Positions 31,248 to 41,925 of a DNA stretch of 60,747 nucleotides are shown here, piece after piece. How positions within the stretch are numbered: position 1 is the first letter of the stretch; each line of letters begins with the position of its first letter. A model generated the notes under the pieces. The model worked only from the letters and a program-made list of their open reading frames with translations, made no database searches and was not told where the DNA came from. The translations under genes and the position numbers were made by a program. This DNA comes from an uncultured Faecalibacterium sp. (GTDB lineage: Bacteria > Bacillota > Clostridia > Oscillospirales > Ruminococcaceae): positions 1 to 60,747 of the forward strand of contig CAKTFS010000008.1 in the NCBI GenBank assembly GCA_934561115.1. Reading direction: 5' to 3'.

Positions 31248-33557
31248 TTATTTCAGCACGACTTCGCCGTTTTCATCGGCATCCACCACAAGGGTGCCGC
31301 CGGATGCCAGCGTGCCGTCGATCAGGCGCTCGGCGGCGGGGTCCTCCACTGCCTTGCGGATGGTGCGGCGCAAATCGCGTGCGCCGAAGCGCCCGCCCTG
31401 GCTCTTCTGCACCAGTGCCTTGAGCGCTGCCGGGGTGTAGCTGTAAGCGATGCCCTTGGCTTCCATGCCGGGCTTGTACTCGTCCAGCATCAGGGCGGCA
31501 ATGCCCTGCAGGGTCTCCTCGGTCAGGGGCTTGAAGGCGATCACCTCATCCACACGGCCAAGGAACTCCGGGCGCAGGAACTGTGCCAGTGCCTTGCGGG
31601 TCTTTTCCTCGCTGCGCTGCGCCTCGCTCTTGTTGAAGCCAAGGCTGCCCGCGCTCTGGTCGCTGCTGCCGGCGTTAGAGGTCATGCAAATGACCGTGTT
31701 GGAAAAATCCACCGTGCGTCCCTGCGCATCGTTGATCTTGCCCTCGTCCAGGATCTGCAGCAGGATGTTCATCACATCCGGGTGTGCCTTTTCGATCTCG
31801 TCAAACAGCACCACGCTGTACGGGCGGCGGCGCACCTTCTCGGTGAGCTGACCGGCTTCCTCGTAGCCCACATAGCCCGGAGGCGAACCGATCATACGGG
31901 ACACCGCGTATTTTTCCATGTACTCGCTCATGTCCAGACGGATGAGCGGGTCGGGGCCGTCGAACAACTGTTCTGCCAGCTGCTTGACCAGTTCGGTCTT
32001 GCCCACGCCGGTGGGGCCCACAAAGATGAAGCTTGCGGGACGGCGGCGGCCGGAAAGGTCGGCGCGGCTGCGCTTGATGGCCTGCGCCACCAGATGCACG
32101 GCTTCGTCCTGACCGATGACCTTCTGCTTGAGGGCGTTTTCCAGCCCAGCCAGCTTGACGAACTCGGTCTCCCGAATTTTTACCGCCGGGATGCCCGTCC
32201 ACAGCTCGATGACCTTGGCCACATCGTCCATGGTCACCTGAATTTCACTGGCAGCAGCCTGCTTGGCGGGCAGCTCGGATTCCAGCTTGGCGATGCGGGT
32301 CTTGCGCTCGGCTACGCGCTCGTAGTCGATGGCTTCGTTCACATCCGCGCTTTCCATCTCGGCTTCTTCCTGCTTCAGGGCGTCCAGCTCCTTCTGCATC
32401 CCCAGATACTCGGAGATGACCGGGTGCGCCAGATTGCAGCAGGCACAGGCTTCGTCCAGCAGGTCGATGGCCTTATCCGGCAAAAAGCGATCGGTGATGT
32501 ACCGCTCGCTCAGGGTGACCACTGCCGAAAGCACCTCGGCAGGCACCTGTACATGGTGGTGCTGCTCGTAGTAGCGCTTGATGCCGTTCATCACGGCAAG
32601 GGTGTCAGCCACGCTGGGCTCCTCCACCCGCACGGGCTGAAAACGGCGCTCCAGCGCCTGATCTTTTTCGATGTACTTGCGGTACTCGGTAAAGGTGGTG
32701 GCACCGATGACCTGAATTTCGCCGCGGGAGAGGGCGGGCTTTAAGATGTTGCCCGCGTTCATGGCGCCCTCGCTCTCACCGGCAGAGGTGATGGTGTGGA
32801 TCTCGTCGATGAACAGGATGACATTGCCTGCGGCCTTTACCTCGCTCAGCAGGCCCTTGACCCGCTGCTCGAACTGGCCGCGGAACTGGGTGCCCGCCAC
32901 AAGGCTGGTGAGGTCCAGCAGAAAAATTTCCTTATCCCGCAGACCGATGGGCACCTGCCCCTTGGCAATGCGCTCGGCAATGCCCTCGGCGATGGCGGTC
33001 TTGCCCACACCGGCTTCACCGATGAGGCATGGGTTATTCTTCTGGCGGCGGCTCAGGATCTGGATGGTACGGTAAATTTCGCGGTCGCGGCCGATGATAT
33101 CATCCAGCTTGCCCTCCCGCGCCTTGCGGGTCAGGTTTTCGCAGTAGGTATCCAAAAACTTGCGCTTGGGCGGCTTTTTGCCGTTTTTGCGGTCGGCCTT
33201 TTTTTCGCCGTCCTGCTTCTCCGTGCCGGTAAAGCCCAGCGGGAAGGTGGCATTGCTGCCGGGTACAAGATCCTCGTCCATGTTCTCCGCATCGGCATCC
33301 TCGCCGTTGCCGGACATATTCATCAGCATGGAAAGAGGGTTGGAGTCGCCCAGCTCCTCCATCATGCTTTCCATGCGGTTTTCCATGTTATCCAGATCCT
33401 GCTCCGACATCCCGAATTGTTTCATCAGATCGTCCACAGGTTTGATGTGCAGTTCCCGGGCACAGTGCAGACAGTACCCCTCCTGCTTCATCTGACCATT
33501 CTCCATCCGCTGGATAAAGATGATCGCCGGACGCTTCTGGCATCGAATACAGACCAT
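31248..33557 (-). CDS. Clp ATPase with N-terminal zinc ribbon (ClpE-like)
   Basis: 769 residues. N-terminal Cys4 zinc ribbon MVCIRCQK ... GYCLHCAREL (residues 3-34). AAA1 about 135-375 with GEAGVGKTAIAEGIA and VILFIDEIHTI; middle coiled region about 400-450; AAA2 about 490-690 with GPTGVGKTELVKQLAEQLF, SPPGYVGYEEAGQLT and VVLFDEIEKAHPDV; then the D2-small domain. LGF in the AAA2 loop fits a ClpP docking tripeptide. Unfolds proteins for ClpP. No CtsR box seen. Last gene after cvpA-like. Confidence 0.88.
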   Translation of the reverse strand: MVCIRCQKRPAIIFIQRMENGQMKQEGYCLHCARELHIKPVDDLMKQFGMSEQDLDNMENRMESMMEELGDSNPLSMLMNMSGNGEDADAENMDEDLVPGSNATFPLGFTGTEKQDGEKKADRKNGKKPPKRKFLDTYCENLTRKAREGKLDDIIGRDREIYRTIQILSRRQKNNPCLIGEAGVGKTAIAEGIAERIAKGQVPIGLRDKEIFLLDLTSLVAGTQFRGQFEQRVKGLLSEVKAAGNVILFIDEIHTITSAGESEGAMNAGNILKPALSRGEIQVIGATTFTEYRKYIEKDQALERRFQPVRVEEPSVADTLAVMNGIKRYYEQHHHVQVPAEVLSAVVTLSERYITDRFLPDKAIDLLDEACACCNLAHPVISEYLGMQKELDALKQEEAEMESADVNEAIDYERVAERKTRIAKLESELPAKQAAASEIQVTMDDVAKVIELWTGIPAVKIRETEFVKLAGLENALKQKVIGQDEAVHLVAQAIKRSRADLSGRRRPASFIFVGPTGVGKTELVKQLAEQLFDGPDPLIRLDMSEYMEKYAVSRMIGSPPGYVGYEEAGQLTEKVRRRPYSVVLFDEIEKAHPDVMNILLQILDEGKINDAQGRTVDFSNTVICMTSNAGSSDQSAGSLGFNKSEAQRSEEKTRKALAQFLRPEFLGRVDEVIAFKPLTEETLQGIAALMLDEYKPGMEAKGIAYSYTPAALKALVQKSQGGRFGARDLRRTIRKAVEDPAAERLIDGTLASGGTLVVDADENGEVVLK

Positions 33558-33578
33558 AGTTCCTCCTTGTCGCCCCTG

Positions 33579-34274
33579 TTACAAAAAGGGGTTGAACATA
33601 TTAAACGCTTTATAGTAAAGACTGCTGTGCATCACAGTGTCGTTGAGCACATTTAAGTTGCCGCCGGTGATGACCACAAGCCCCCACACCACGCACAGCA
33701 CGAGGTATAAGTCCAGCATGGCGGTCATGCCGCCGGTCAGCCAGCCAAGGCCGCGGTTCACCGTTCCGATGACCGGCAGCTTATTCACCAGCCCCAGCAC
33801 GGTGACCAGCATACTGACCAGCAGCCGCAGCACCGCGTAGAACACAAAGAACAGCACCAGCATGATCACCGGGGTGAGCAGCGGCTGCAATACTTTTTCC
33901 ACGATGGTATCGGCCAGCACCACGGCGTTGTCTGCCAGCACGGCGTTGATGCTGCGCTCGCAGGCCGCCACGATGGAGGCACGGAAGCTTTCCGGCAGAA
34001 AGCCCGCGTACTGCTGGGCAATGCCGGAAAGGTTCACCACGCCGTCCTCCGAAAGGTGGGCGGCGATCTGGGTACGGAAGCCCCCGGCCAGCAGATTTTC
34101 GAACACCCAGCCCGCACAGGCGGCAGAACACTGCCGTGCGCCCAGCAGGCTGATAAGGTTGCCGGACAGCTGCACGATGGACGCCAGAAAGCCCTTGCGG
34201 GCGTAGCGCACCATCAGCACCAGCCATACCACCGTACATAGGATATCAAAAAGAAATGACGGATTCTTGAACAT
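33579..34274 (-). CDS. CvpA-family membrane protein
   Basis: 231 residues. N-terminal helix SFLFDILCTVVWLVLMVRYA, then the CvpA-like KGFLASIVQLSGNLISLLGA, a soluble insert, and LLTPVIMLVLFFVFYAVLRL / NKLPVIGTVNRGLGWLTGGM, the conserved CvpA GxxNRxLG segment. Envelope function unknown. Sits 21 bases before the Clp gene and after the DUF5711-like gene. Confidence 0.83.
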   Translation of the reverse strand: MFKNPSFLFDILCTVVWLVLMVRYARKGFLASIVQLSGNLISLLGARQCSAACAGWVFENLLAGGFRTQIAAHLSEDGVVNLSGIAQQYAGFLPESFRASIVAACERSINAVLADNAVVLADTIVEKVLQPLLTPVIMLVLFFVFYAVLRLLVSMLVTVLGLVNKLPVIGTVNRGLGWLTGGMTAMLDLYLVLCVVWGLVVITGGNLNVLNDTVMHSSLYYKAFNMFNPFL

Positions 34275-34334
34275 ATCTTGTTTTCCCTGTTATAAAGATC
34301 ACTTTCCCCGCAAAAATACTGGTTTTTCCCCCGG

Positions 34335-35555
34335 TCACTGGGCGCTGGAAGCCGTTTGCTCCGGCGGGGTGATCTGCTGCACCGTGTTGCCGCACAGCAC
34401 CAGCAGCTGCTTGCCCGCGATGAGCGCCTGCGGACGGACGGAAAGCGTCTGTCCCCACTGGTACACCCCATCTGCGGCAAAGCATTCCACACCGCTGTCG
34501 GTGAGCAGATAAAAGTTTTGACCCCGGCGCAGGATCTGGTTTGCCGCCGGCACATTGCCGCTGTACTGCACGTTCAGGTCCTTGTCCAGCAGCACGGCGG
34601 TGCACACCTGCCCGTTTTCCAGCAGCAGGGCGGCGTTTGCGCCGTCCTGCGAAACGCTGACAAGGCTGCCGCCGCCAAGGTCAAAGCACCCCCGCTCGCC
34701 GCCGTCCGCACCGTACACCACGGCGCAGTTCTCATACACAGCCAGCACGGTGTCGTTGTTCAGCCAGCCCAGCCACTGGGGCACGCTATCCCCGCTGCTC
34801 AGCTGCACCGGGTCGCCCTGCGCAAGGCTGAGCACAAAAAGATTCGCCTGTAACTGCCCCGCACTGGAGGTGACCGCCGCCACCGCCAGACGGCGGCTGT
34901 CGGCGGCAAAGGCCATCCGCACCGGGGTGCCCTGCGTGCCGGTCATATCCCAGTGCAGCTGCTCGCTCATAGTGGGGGTATACACGGTCAGCCGGGCGGT
35001 GCTGTCGGCGGAATCGGTGGCTACTGCCAACGTGCCGGTGTCCGACATGGCGCACAGATAGATGCTGTTTTCCAGCGTTTTGCTGTACAGGTTCTGGGTG
35101 CGGCTTTCCACCCGCAGCTCGTTGCCGGAGCGGTTGTACAGCACAAAGCGGGTCTTGCCCGCCGCCAGCGCCGGGCGTGCATAGCCGCTCTGGATGCTGG
35201 CAAGGCGGGTGCCGCCAAGGCTGTACACCACACAGGCATCCTCGTCCATGGTCACAAAGCTGCCGGACATGGGCTGCACGGCGGTCTGCTCGCCAAGGCC
35301 GGTCTGCTGCGGCCAGCCCACCGCCGGGGACAGGGCGATGTGCACTGTATCCACCATGTCCTTTACCCGGGCGATGGATGCACCCACCGCGCCGGTGGCA
35401 AACAGGGTGACCAGTATAAGCGCCGCCAGAAGAATGGCGGTGCGGCGCAGACGGCGGCGGCGCACCCGCTGGCGCGCTGCCTCCAGATATTCCACCCGCC
35501 CGGCGGAAAGCGGTTCTCCGTCCGGGTTGCTGCCGCCGCGATGAAGCTTTTTCAT
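34335..35555 (-). CDS. DUF5711-like membrane-anchored beta-propeller protein
   Basis: 406 residues. Basic cytoplasmic start MKKLHRGG ... RRRRLRRT, one membrane helix (AILLAALILVTLFATGAVGAS), then about 340 residues of repeated four-strand blades without Cys, for example VSQDGANAALLLENGQV. The arrangement and the cvpA neighbour match DUF5711 proteins of clostridia. Start at 35555 has GGAGGAG upstream and overlaps the truA stop (ATGA). Confidence 0.7.
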   Translation of the reverse strand: MKKLHRGGSNPDGEPLSAGRVEYLEAARQRVRRRRLRRTAILLAALILVTLFATGAVGASIARVKDMVDTVHIALSPAVGWPQQTGLGEQTAVQPMSGSFVTMDEDACVVYSLGGTRLASIQSGYARPALAAGKTRFVLYNRSGNELRVESRTQNLYSKTLENSIYLCAMSDTGTLAVATDSADSTARLTVYTPTMSEQLHWDMTGTQGTPVRMAFAADSRRLAVAAVTSSAGQLQANLFVLSLAQGDPVQLSSGDSVPQWLGWLNNDTVLAVYENCAVVYGADGGERGCFDLGGGSLVSVSQDGANAALLLENGQVCTAVLLDKDLNVQYSGNVPAANQILRRGQNFYLLTDSGVECFAADGVYQWGQTLSVRPQALIAGKQLLVLCGNTVQQITPPEQTASSAQ

Positions 35556-36313
35556 GGCTGCTCCTCCTTTTCCGGGTAATCCACACACTTTAAAAACAAG
35601 CCCTTTGCGGGCAGGGTGGGGCCCGCCCGGCTGCGGTCCCGGCTTGCCAGAATGGCGGGGATGTCTGCCGCGCGCATCCGTCCCGCGCCCACCTCGCATA
35701 AAGTGCCCACCAGAATGCGCACCATGTTGTACAGGTAGCCGTCGGCGGTCACCTCGATGTCCACCTCGTCCCCGCGCCGGGTGACATGGCAGTCCGTGAT
35801 GGTGCGCACGGTGTCCCCATGGGCGGCGGCGGAACTGCCCGCCGCGCACAGCGCCAGAAAATCGTGGGTACCCACGAACTGCTGCGCCGCCGCCTGCATG
35901 GCGGCTTCGTCCAGCCGCCGGGGCACGCGGGTGTAGTAGGCGGCATCAAAGGGCGAGTCGATGGGGTGATTATGGATGCGGTACAGATAGGTCTTGGTAT
36001 GGGCGGCGTACCGGGCGTGGAAGTCCTCCGGCACGGTCTGCGCCGCCAGCACCCGGATATCCGGCGGCAGATGCTGGTTGAGCGCCAGCGGCAGCTTTTG
36101 GGGCGGGATACGGGTATCGGCATGGAAGTTCAGCCGGAAACCCAGCGCGTGCACCCCGGCATCGGTGCGGCTGCAGCCCTTGATATCGGGGCGGCTGCCC
36201 AGCACCGCTTCCAGTGCATCCTGAAAGGTAGCCGCCACGCTGCGCCCGTTGGGCTGCACCTGAAAGCCGCAGTAATTTGTGCCGTCGTAGGCAAGGGTAA
36301 GTAAGAAGTTCAT
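35552..36313 (-). CDS. truA: tRNA pseudouridine synthase A
   Basis: 253 residues. Catalytic Asp in CSRTDAGVHALGFRLNFH; start LLTLAYDGTNYCGFQVQPNG; FHARYAAHTKTYLYRI; HDFLALCAAGSS; YLYNMVRILVGTLCEVGAG. Makes pseudouridine at positions 38-40 of tRNA anticodon stems. In clostridia truA often follows ecfT, as here, though two repeats (about 230 bases) now separate them. Ribosome site is weak. Confidence 0.95.
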   Translation of the reverse strand: MNFLLTLAYDGTNYCGFQVQPNGRSVAATFQDALEAVLGSRPDIKGCSRTDAGVHALGFRLNFHADTRIPPQKLPLALNQHLPPDIRVLAAQTVPEDFHARYAAHTKTYLYRIHNHPIDSPFDAAYYTRVPRRLDEAAMQAAAQQFVGTHDFLALCAAGSSAAAHGDTVRTITDCHVTRRGDEVDIEVTADGYLYNMVRILVGTLCEVGAGRMRAADIPAILASRDRSRAGPTLPAKGLFLKCVDYPEKEEQP

Positions 36314-36328
36314 AGTTCTGATTTAAAA

Positions 36329-36428
36329 TGGCCTCCGCTTCGCTGCGGCCATATTCAGCGGAAAAACGTTTTTTATTTCGTGTCTGTCGCGGTCTGCGGA
36401 CCGCGACAGACACACTTTCACCGGAGGG
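36329..36428 (+). repeat. Family 2 variable-stem hairpin element B
   Basis: GGCCTCCGCTTCGCTGCGGC hairpin, CATATTCAGCGGAAAAA, then a 15-bp perfect stem (36380-36394 with 36399-36413) closed by TGCG, and ACTTTCACCGGAGGGG. Stem sequence unrelated to copy A. Confidence 0.82.
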
Positions 36429-36476
36429 GCCGCAGCGGGAAGCGGCATTTTCTCCCATCAGAGAAGTTCCGTACCA

Positions 36477-36530
36477 AAAGCTCCCCCTTTCGGGGGAGCT
36501 GTCAAGGCCATCAGGCCTTGACTGAGAGGG
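36477..36530. repeat. Family 1 repeat, short right-end copy
   Basis: AGCTCCCCCTTTCGGGGGAGCT, then GTCAAGGCC-ATCA-GGCCTTGAC, then TGAGAGGG. A single module pair with the right terminal GACTGAGAGGG (36520-36530). Confidence 0.8.
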
Positions 36531-36540
36531 TTCTCCTCTT

Positions 36541-37356
36541 TTAATAATTCGGGAACACCAGCCGGGAGGCAAGGATGACGGCAAAGCAGGCGATGCAGAC
36601 CGCAAGGTCGATATAATCCTGCTTTTCGCAGCGCAGCACCTTCAGGCGGGTGCGGCCCGTGCCGCCGCGGTAGCAGCGGCACTCCATCGCCATGGCCAGC
36701 TCGTCTGCGCGGCGGAAGGCCGAGATGAACAGCGGGATGAGCACCGGCACCAGCGCCTTGACCCGGTCGGTCATTTTGCCGGTGTCCAGCTGTGCGCCGC
36801 GCGCCTTCTGCGCGTTCATGATCTTATCCGTCTCCTCGATGAGGGTGGGGATAAAGCGCAGGGCGATGCTCATCATCATGGCAAGCTCGTGCACCGGGAA
36901 GTGCAGCTTGCCCAAGGGCTTGAGCAGCTGCTCAATGGCATCGGTCAGCACGATGGGGCTGGTGGTGTAGGTAAGCAGGCTGGTGCCCGCGATCAGCGCC
37001 ATCACGCGCACCGCCATCAGCACCGCGTAGCGCACGCCCTCGGCGTAGATGGTCAAGAACCAGAAATGCACCAGCGGGTCGCCCTCGCCGGAGACAAAGA
37101 AGAGGTTCAGCACCGCCGTGAACAGCACGATGGGCAGAATGGGCTTCAGGCTTTTGCCGATCATCTTGACCGGAATTTTTGCCACCTTGTACATGACCCC
37201 CAAAAAGAGGATGGACAAAGTAAGCCCCAAGGGGTTGGAAGCTGCAAACAGCAGCACGATATAAGCGACCGTCAGCACAAGCTTCAGTCTGGGGTCGAAC
37301 CGGTGCACCAGACTGTTGCCCGGGAAGTGCTGACCGATGGTGATATCTCGCAGCAT
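36541..37356 (-). CDS. ecfT: ECF transporter transmembrane protein EcfT
   Basis: 271 residues. N-terminal IGQHFPGNSLVHRFDPRLKL, several membrane helices, and the two ATPase-coupling Ala-Arg-X motifs in AQKARGAQLDTG and SAFRRADELAMAMECRCYRG. Couples the two ATPases to vitamin-binding S-proteins encoded elsewhere. Starts on the base where ecfA2 ends. No S-component lies here, so this is the shared group II module. Confidence 0.93.
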   Translation of the reverse strand: MLRDITIGQHFPGNSLVHRFDPRLKLVLTVAYIVLLFAASNPLGLTLSILFLGVMYKVAKIPVKMIGKSLKPILPIVLFTAVLNLFFVSGEGDPLVHFWFLTIYAEGVRYAVLMAVRVMALIAGTSLLTYTTSPIVLTDAIEQLLKPLGKLHFPVHELAMMMSIALRFIPTLIEETDKIMNAQKARGAQLDTGKMTDRVKALVPVLIPLFISAFRRADELAMAMECRCYRGGTGRTRLKVLRCEKQDYIDLAVCIACFAVILASRLVFPNY

Positions 37357-38270
37357 CAGACAGCACCCCCTTTCCGGGCAGCGCTGCGGGGCAGCACAAG
37401 GCTTTCCCCGGCATCGCGGCGGCGCTTTGCTTCCAGCAGGGTCTTGACCGCGTAGGGAATGGTGTACACGTCCGCCGGGACGTCCACCCCCATCTCCCGC
37501 AGCTTGAGGAAGATCTTGGTCACCTGCGGCACCGACAGCCCCAGCTCCAGCAGCTCCGGGGCGCGGGCAAAGATCTTTTCCACCGTGTCGTACATGGCAA
37601 TTTTTTTGTTGCTCATCACCAGCACGCGGTTGGCGTACTTGGCGATATCCTCCATGCTGTGGGACACCAGCAGCACGGTGGTGCCGGTCTTTTTGTGGTA
37701 CTCCTTCACCTCGGAAAGGATATCGTCCCGTCCCTCCGGGTCAAGCCCGGCGGCGGGCTCGTCCAGCACAAGGATGCGGGGCTTCATGGCCATCACACCG
37801 GCCACCGCCACCCGGCGCTTCTGACCGCCGGACAGCTCAAAGGGGCTGCGCTCCAAAAGTGCCGGGTCCAAGCCTACAAAGTCTGCGGCTTCGTGGACGC
37901 GGCGGTCTACCTCGGCCTCGTCCAAGCCCATGTTCTTGGGGCCAAAGGCGATGTCCTTGTAGCAGGTCTCCTCAAACAGCTGGTATTCCGGGTACTGGAA
38001 CACAAGGCCGGTGAGGAAGCGGAAATCCCGGATCTTTTCCGGGTCTGCCCACAGGTCGCGGCCGTCAATGAAAATTTTGCCGCTGGTGGGCTTGTTCAGG
38101 CCGTTCATGTGAGTGATGAGGGTGCTTTTGCCGGAGCCGGTCGCTCCGATAATTCCCACAAAATCGCCCTCTTCTACGGTAAAGCTCACGTCGTCCAGCG
38201 CGGTCACTGCGGTGGGCAGGCCGGGGTTATAGACGTAGCTCAGATGTTCTACCTTAATGATATCTGCCAT
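37356..38270 (-). CDS. ecfA2: ECF transporter ATPase EcfA2
   Basis: 304 residues. Walker A GATGSGKSTLITHMNG, Q-loop LVFQYPEYQLFEETCYKDI, signature LSGGQKRRVAVAGV, Walker B ILVLDEPAAGLDPEG, H-loop VSHSMEDIAKYA. The FQYPEYQLFEET segment is typical of EcfA2. Middle gene of ecfA1-ecfA2-ecfT, with its stop overlapping ecfT. Confidence 0.94.
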   Translation of the reverse strand: MADIIKVEHLSYVYNPGLPTAVTALDDVSFTVEEGDFVGIIGATGSGKSTLITHMNGLNKPTSGKIFIDGRDLWADPEKIRDFRFLTGLVFQYPEYQLFEETCYKDIAFGPKNMGLDEAEVDRRVHEAADFVGLDPALLERSPFELSGGQKRRVAVAGVMAMKPRILVLDEPAAGLDPEGRDDILSEVKEYHKKTGTTVLLVSHSMEDIAKYANRVLVMSNKKIAMYDTVEKIFARAPELLELGLSVPQVTKIFLKLREMGVDVPADVYTIPYAVKTLLEAKRRRDAGESLVLPRSAARKGGAV

Positions 38271-38284
38271 TTCGTCCGCCCCCC

Positions 38285-39124
<840 letters not shown>

Positions 39125-39216
39125 GCTTTGTTTCTCTTTCTGGTGGTGCGCCCCTCCGAAAGGGGCTGTACCCCATTCTTGAATTTTTTGCTTTTCAGGA
39201 TGGCTGCCTTAGGGCG

Positions 39217-39333
39217 ACCCCTCCCGTGAAAATGCGTTTGGAGCACGCCGCAGCGTGCGACAAACGCGAAATTAAAAATCTATTTTCCGCTGAATATGGC
39301 CAAAGCAAAGCGGAGGCCATTTCAATCGTCTCG
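39217..39333 (-). repeat. Family 2 variable-stem hairpin element C
   Basis: Minus strand: GGCCTCCGCTTTGCTTTGGC, CATATTCAGCGGAAAA, AATTTC, then a stem (39234-39248 with 39253-39267) closed by TGCG, ATTTTCACGGGAGGGG. Stem has a two-base GA/GA internal mismatch, shared with copy D. Follows the methyltransferase stop in terminator orientation. Confidence 0.82.
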
Positions 39334-39341
39334 GCTTCTTT

Positions 39342-40217
39342 TTATTCTTCCCAAATGGCGGTGGCGCCGCAGGGCACCACGCCGCCGGTGGCAGACACCG
39401 GCAGCCCGATCTCATCGCAGCTGGTTTTGCCGCCAAAGCGGGGCACCAGCGTGGTCTTGAGCATATACTCCATGACCGCCGGGGACAGGCCGGTGGTGTA
39501 GCTGTTGACCGCAAAGAACAGCGGGGTATCGCTGAGCACCTCTTCGCACTGGCTGATCAGGTCGTAGATGCAGTCCTCCAGCTTCCAGATCTCGCCGCCG
39601 GGGCCGCGCCCGTAGCTGGGCGGGTCCATGATGATGCCGTCGTAGGTGTTGCCCCGGCGCTTTTCCCGCGCCACGAACTTGGCGCAGTCGTCCACCAGCC
39701 AGCGGATGGGCTTATCGGTCAGGCTGCTTGCCACGGCGTTGTCCTTGCCCCATGCCACGATGCCCTTGGAGGCATCCACATGGCAGACGGTGGCACCGGC
39801 AGCGGCGCAGGCCAGCGTAGCGCCGCCGGTGTAGCCGAAGAGGTTCAGCACCTTCACCGGGCGGTTCGCGGCGCGGATCTTCTGCTGGTACCACGCCCAG
39901 TTGACCGCCTGCTCCGGGAACACGCCGGTGTGCTTGAAGCCGGTGGGGCTGACAATGAGGGTGAGCTTATCCTCCCCTTCGCCGCAGCTGATCTTCCACT
40001 TTTCCGGCAGACGGCGGCGGTACTCCCACTCGCCGCCACCCTGATTGGAGCGGTGGTAGATGGCATCTGCCTTTGCCCACAGGGGGCTTTGCTTGGGGGT
40101 CTTCCACACCACCTGCGGGTCGGGGCGGATGAGCAAAGTTTCTCCCCAGCGTTCCAGCCGGTTGCCGTCGGTGGCATCCAGCAGTTCGTAGTCTTTCCAA
40201 GTATCTGCAGGGCGCAT
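39342..40217 (-). CDS. Class I SAM-dependent methyltransferase (COG1092-like)
   Basis: 291 residues. KVLNLFGYTGGATLACAAAG (SAM site), VCHVDASKGIVAWGKDNA, and the N6/C5-type motif DGIIMDPPSYGRGPGGEIWK. N-terminal domain with KTPKQSPLWAKADAIYHRSN and FKHTGVFPEQAVNWAW. Resembles RlmI/RlmK rRNA methyltransferases without a PUA domain; substrate rRNA is inferred. AGGAGG site before the ATG at 40217. Confidence 0.83.
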   Translation of the reverse strand: MRPADTWKDYELLDATDGNRLERWGETLLIRPDPQVVWKTPKQSPLWAKADAIYHRSNQGGGEWEYRRRLPEKWKISCGEGEDKLTLIVSPTGFKHTGVFPEQAVNWAWYQQKIRAANRPVKVLNLFGYTGGATLACAAAGATVCHVDASKGIVAWGKDNAVASSLTDKPIRWLVDDCAKFVAREKRRGNTYDGIIMDPPSYGRGPGGEIWKLEDCIYDLISQCEEVLSDTPLFFAVNSYTTGLSPAVMEYMLKTTLVPRFGGKTSCDEIGLPVSATGGVVPCGATAIWEE

Positions 40218-40254
40218 AGCGTCCTCCTTCCGTTTAATTCCTTTATATGATAGG

Positions 40255-41310
40255 TCAGAACAGGCTCTGCTGGCCGTTTTCCTCGGCGCTGCCGGTCTCC
40301 GGGGCTTTCATGCCCAGATGCTCGTAGGCAAGGCGGGTGGCGCAGCGTCCGCGGGGGGTGCGGGTCAAAAAGCCCATCTGCATCAGATACGGCTCACACA
40401 GATCCTCCAGCGTAACCGCCTCCTCGCCCAGCGCGGCGGCCAGCGTCTCCAGACCCACCGGCCCGCCGTTGTACATCTCGATGATGGCGCGCAGCAGGCT
40501 GCGGTCCAGCTCGTCCAGACCCAGCGCGTCCACGTCCATCCGCTTGAGCCCCAGCAGCGCCACATCCTGATCGATGATGCCGTCGCCCAGCACGGTGGCA
40601 AAGTCGCGGATGCGCTTCAAAAAGCGGTTTGCCACGCGGGGGGTGCCACGGCTGCACTTTGCCAGCTCGTAAGCGCCTTCCGGGGTGATGGGCTGATCCA
40701 GAATGCCCGCCGACCGCATGATGATGCGGGAAAGCTCGTCCGGGCTGTACAGTTCCAGCTTGAGCAGCACGCCGAAGCGGTCGCGCAGCGGGCCGGTGAT
40801 CTGTCCGGCGCGGGTGGTAGCGCCCACCAGCGTGAACCGGGGCAGATTGATGCGGATGCTCTGGGCACTGGGGCCTTTGCCGATCATGATATCCAGTGCG
40901 TAGTCCTCCAGCGCGGGGTACAGCACCTCCTCCACCTGCCGGGACAGGCGGTGGATCTCGTCGATGAACAGCACGTCGCCTTCCTGCAGGTTGGTCAGCA
41001 GGGCGGCAAGGTCACCGGGCTTTTCAATGGCCGGGCCGCTGGTGATGCGGATCTGCACCCCCATCTCGTTGGCAATGATGCCCGCCAGCGTGGTCTTGCC
41101 CAGACCCGGCGGGCCGTAGAGCAGAATGTGATCCACCGGCTCGCCCCGGCGCTTGGCGGCTTCCAGATAGATCTTCAGGTTCTGCTTGGCCTTTTCCTGC
41201 CCGATGTAGTCCTCCAGATGCTGCGGGCGGAGGTTATTTTCCTCACTGTCCGCCGGGGTCATGACGGGCTGCATCATTTTTGCGCCGTACAGCGCGGTAT
41301 CGTCCTGCAT
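40255..41310 (-). CDS. ruvB: Holliday junction branch migration ATPase RuvB
   Basis: 351 residues. [20 protein letters not shown], Walker [19 protein letters not shown], Walker [20 protein letters not shown], sensor-1 [18 protein letters not shown], Arg-finger region [18 protein letters not shown], and the winged-helix tail with [14 protein letters not shown]. Starts three bases after ruvA. Confidence 0.97.
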   Translation of the reverse strand: MQDDTALYGAKMMQPVMTPADSEENNLRPQHLEDYIGQEKAKQNLKIYLEAAKRRGEPVDHILLYGPPGLGKTTLAGIIANEMGVQIRITSGPAIEKPGDLAALLTNLQEGDVLFIDEIHRLSRQVEEVLYPALEDYALDIMIGKGPSAQSIRINLPRFTLVGATTRAGQITGPLRDRFGVLLKLELYSPDELSRIIMRSAGILDQPITPEGAYELAKCSRGTPRVANRFLKRIRDFATVLGDGIIDQDVALLGLKRMDVDALGLDELDRSLLRAIIEMYNGGPVGLETLAAALGEEAVTLEDLCEPYLMQMGFLTRTPRGRCATRLAYEHLGMKAPETGSAEENGQQSLF

Positions 41311-41313
41311 TGC

Positions 41314-41925
41314 TTACCTCCTGCCTGCCATGCTGCGCAAGGCCAGCTTGATGATCTCTTCCACCGGCAGCGCGGCATCGATCTTTGCGATGGCCAGCGC
41401 CGCCTCGCTCTGGCTGTACCCCAGCGACACCAGCGCCGCAATGGCCTGTGCGCTGCTTTGGGTCGCGGGCGTGTCGGCGGCAGAGCCCGCCACATCTTCC
41501 AGCGAGATGCCGTCCACAAAGCCCTTAGCCACCTTATCCTTCAGTTCCAGCACGATGCGCTGCGCCAGCTTGGGGCCCACGCCGGAAGCAGCCTTGAAGG
41601 CCTTGTGGTCCCCCGCCGAGATGGCCAGCGCCACCCGCTGCGGCTCCATGACGCTGAGGATGGCCAGCCCCACCTTGGGGCCCACGCCGGACACGGCGGT
41701 CAGCATCTCAAAGCAGGCCTGCTGCTCCTCGGTGGCAAAGCCGTACAGGCTCACATCGTTTTCGGTCACGCTCATCACGGTGTACAGGGTGGCCTCCTGC
41801 CCCACACCGGGCAGTGCCCCCGCCACGCTGGCCGGGCACTGGGTATAGTAGCCCACGCCGCCGCAGCTGAGCACCACGGCGTTCAGGCTTTTTTTCACGA
41901 TTTTTCCAGTCAGACAGTAGATCAT
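41314..41925 (-). CDS. ruvA: Holliday junction DNA-binding protein RuvA
   Basis: 203 residues. OB-fold 1-62 (MIYCLTGKIVKKSLNAVVLS), HhH region 70-140 with LTAVSGVGPKVGLAILS and AASGVGPKLAQRIVLELKD, and the C-terminal RuvB-binding domain AIAALVSLGYSQSEAALAI. Its ribosome site is GACTGAGAGGATTCT, which looks like the right end of a family 1 repeat. Middle gene of ruvC-ruvA-ruvB. Confidence 0.96.
   Translation of the reverse strand: MIYCLTGKIVKKSLNAVVLSCGGVGYYTQCPASVAGALPGVGQEATLYTVMSVTENDVSLYGFATEEQQACFEMLTAVSGVGPKVGLAILSVMEPQRVALAISAGDHKAFKAASGVGPKLAQRIVLELKDKVAKGFVDGISLEDVAGSAADTPATQSSAQAIAALVSLGYSQSEAALAIAKIDAALPVEEIIKLALRSMAGRR

Noticed and set aside
31248..33557. CtsR or CIRCE heat-shock site near the Clp ATPase
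   Set aside because: Neither operator pattern was found; the gene is in an operon behind truA.
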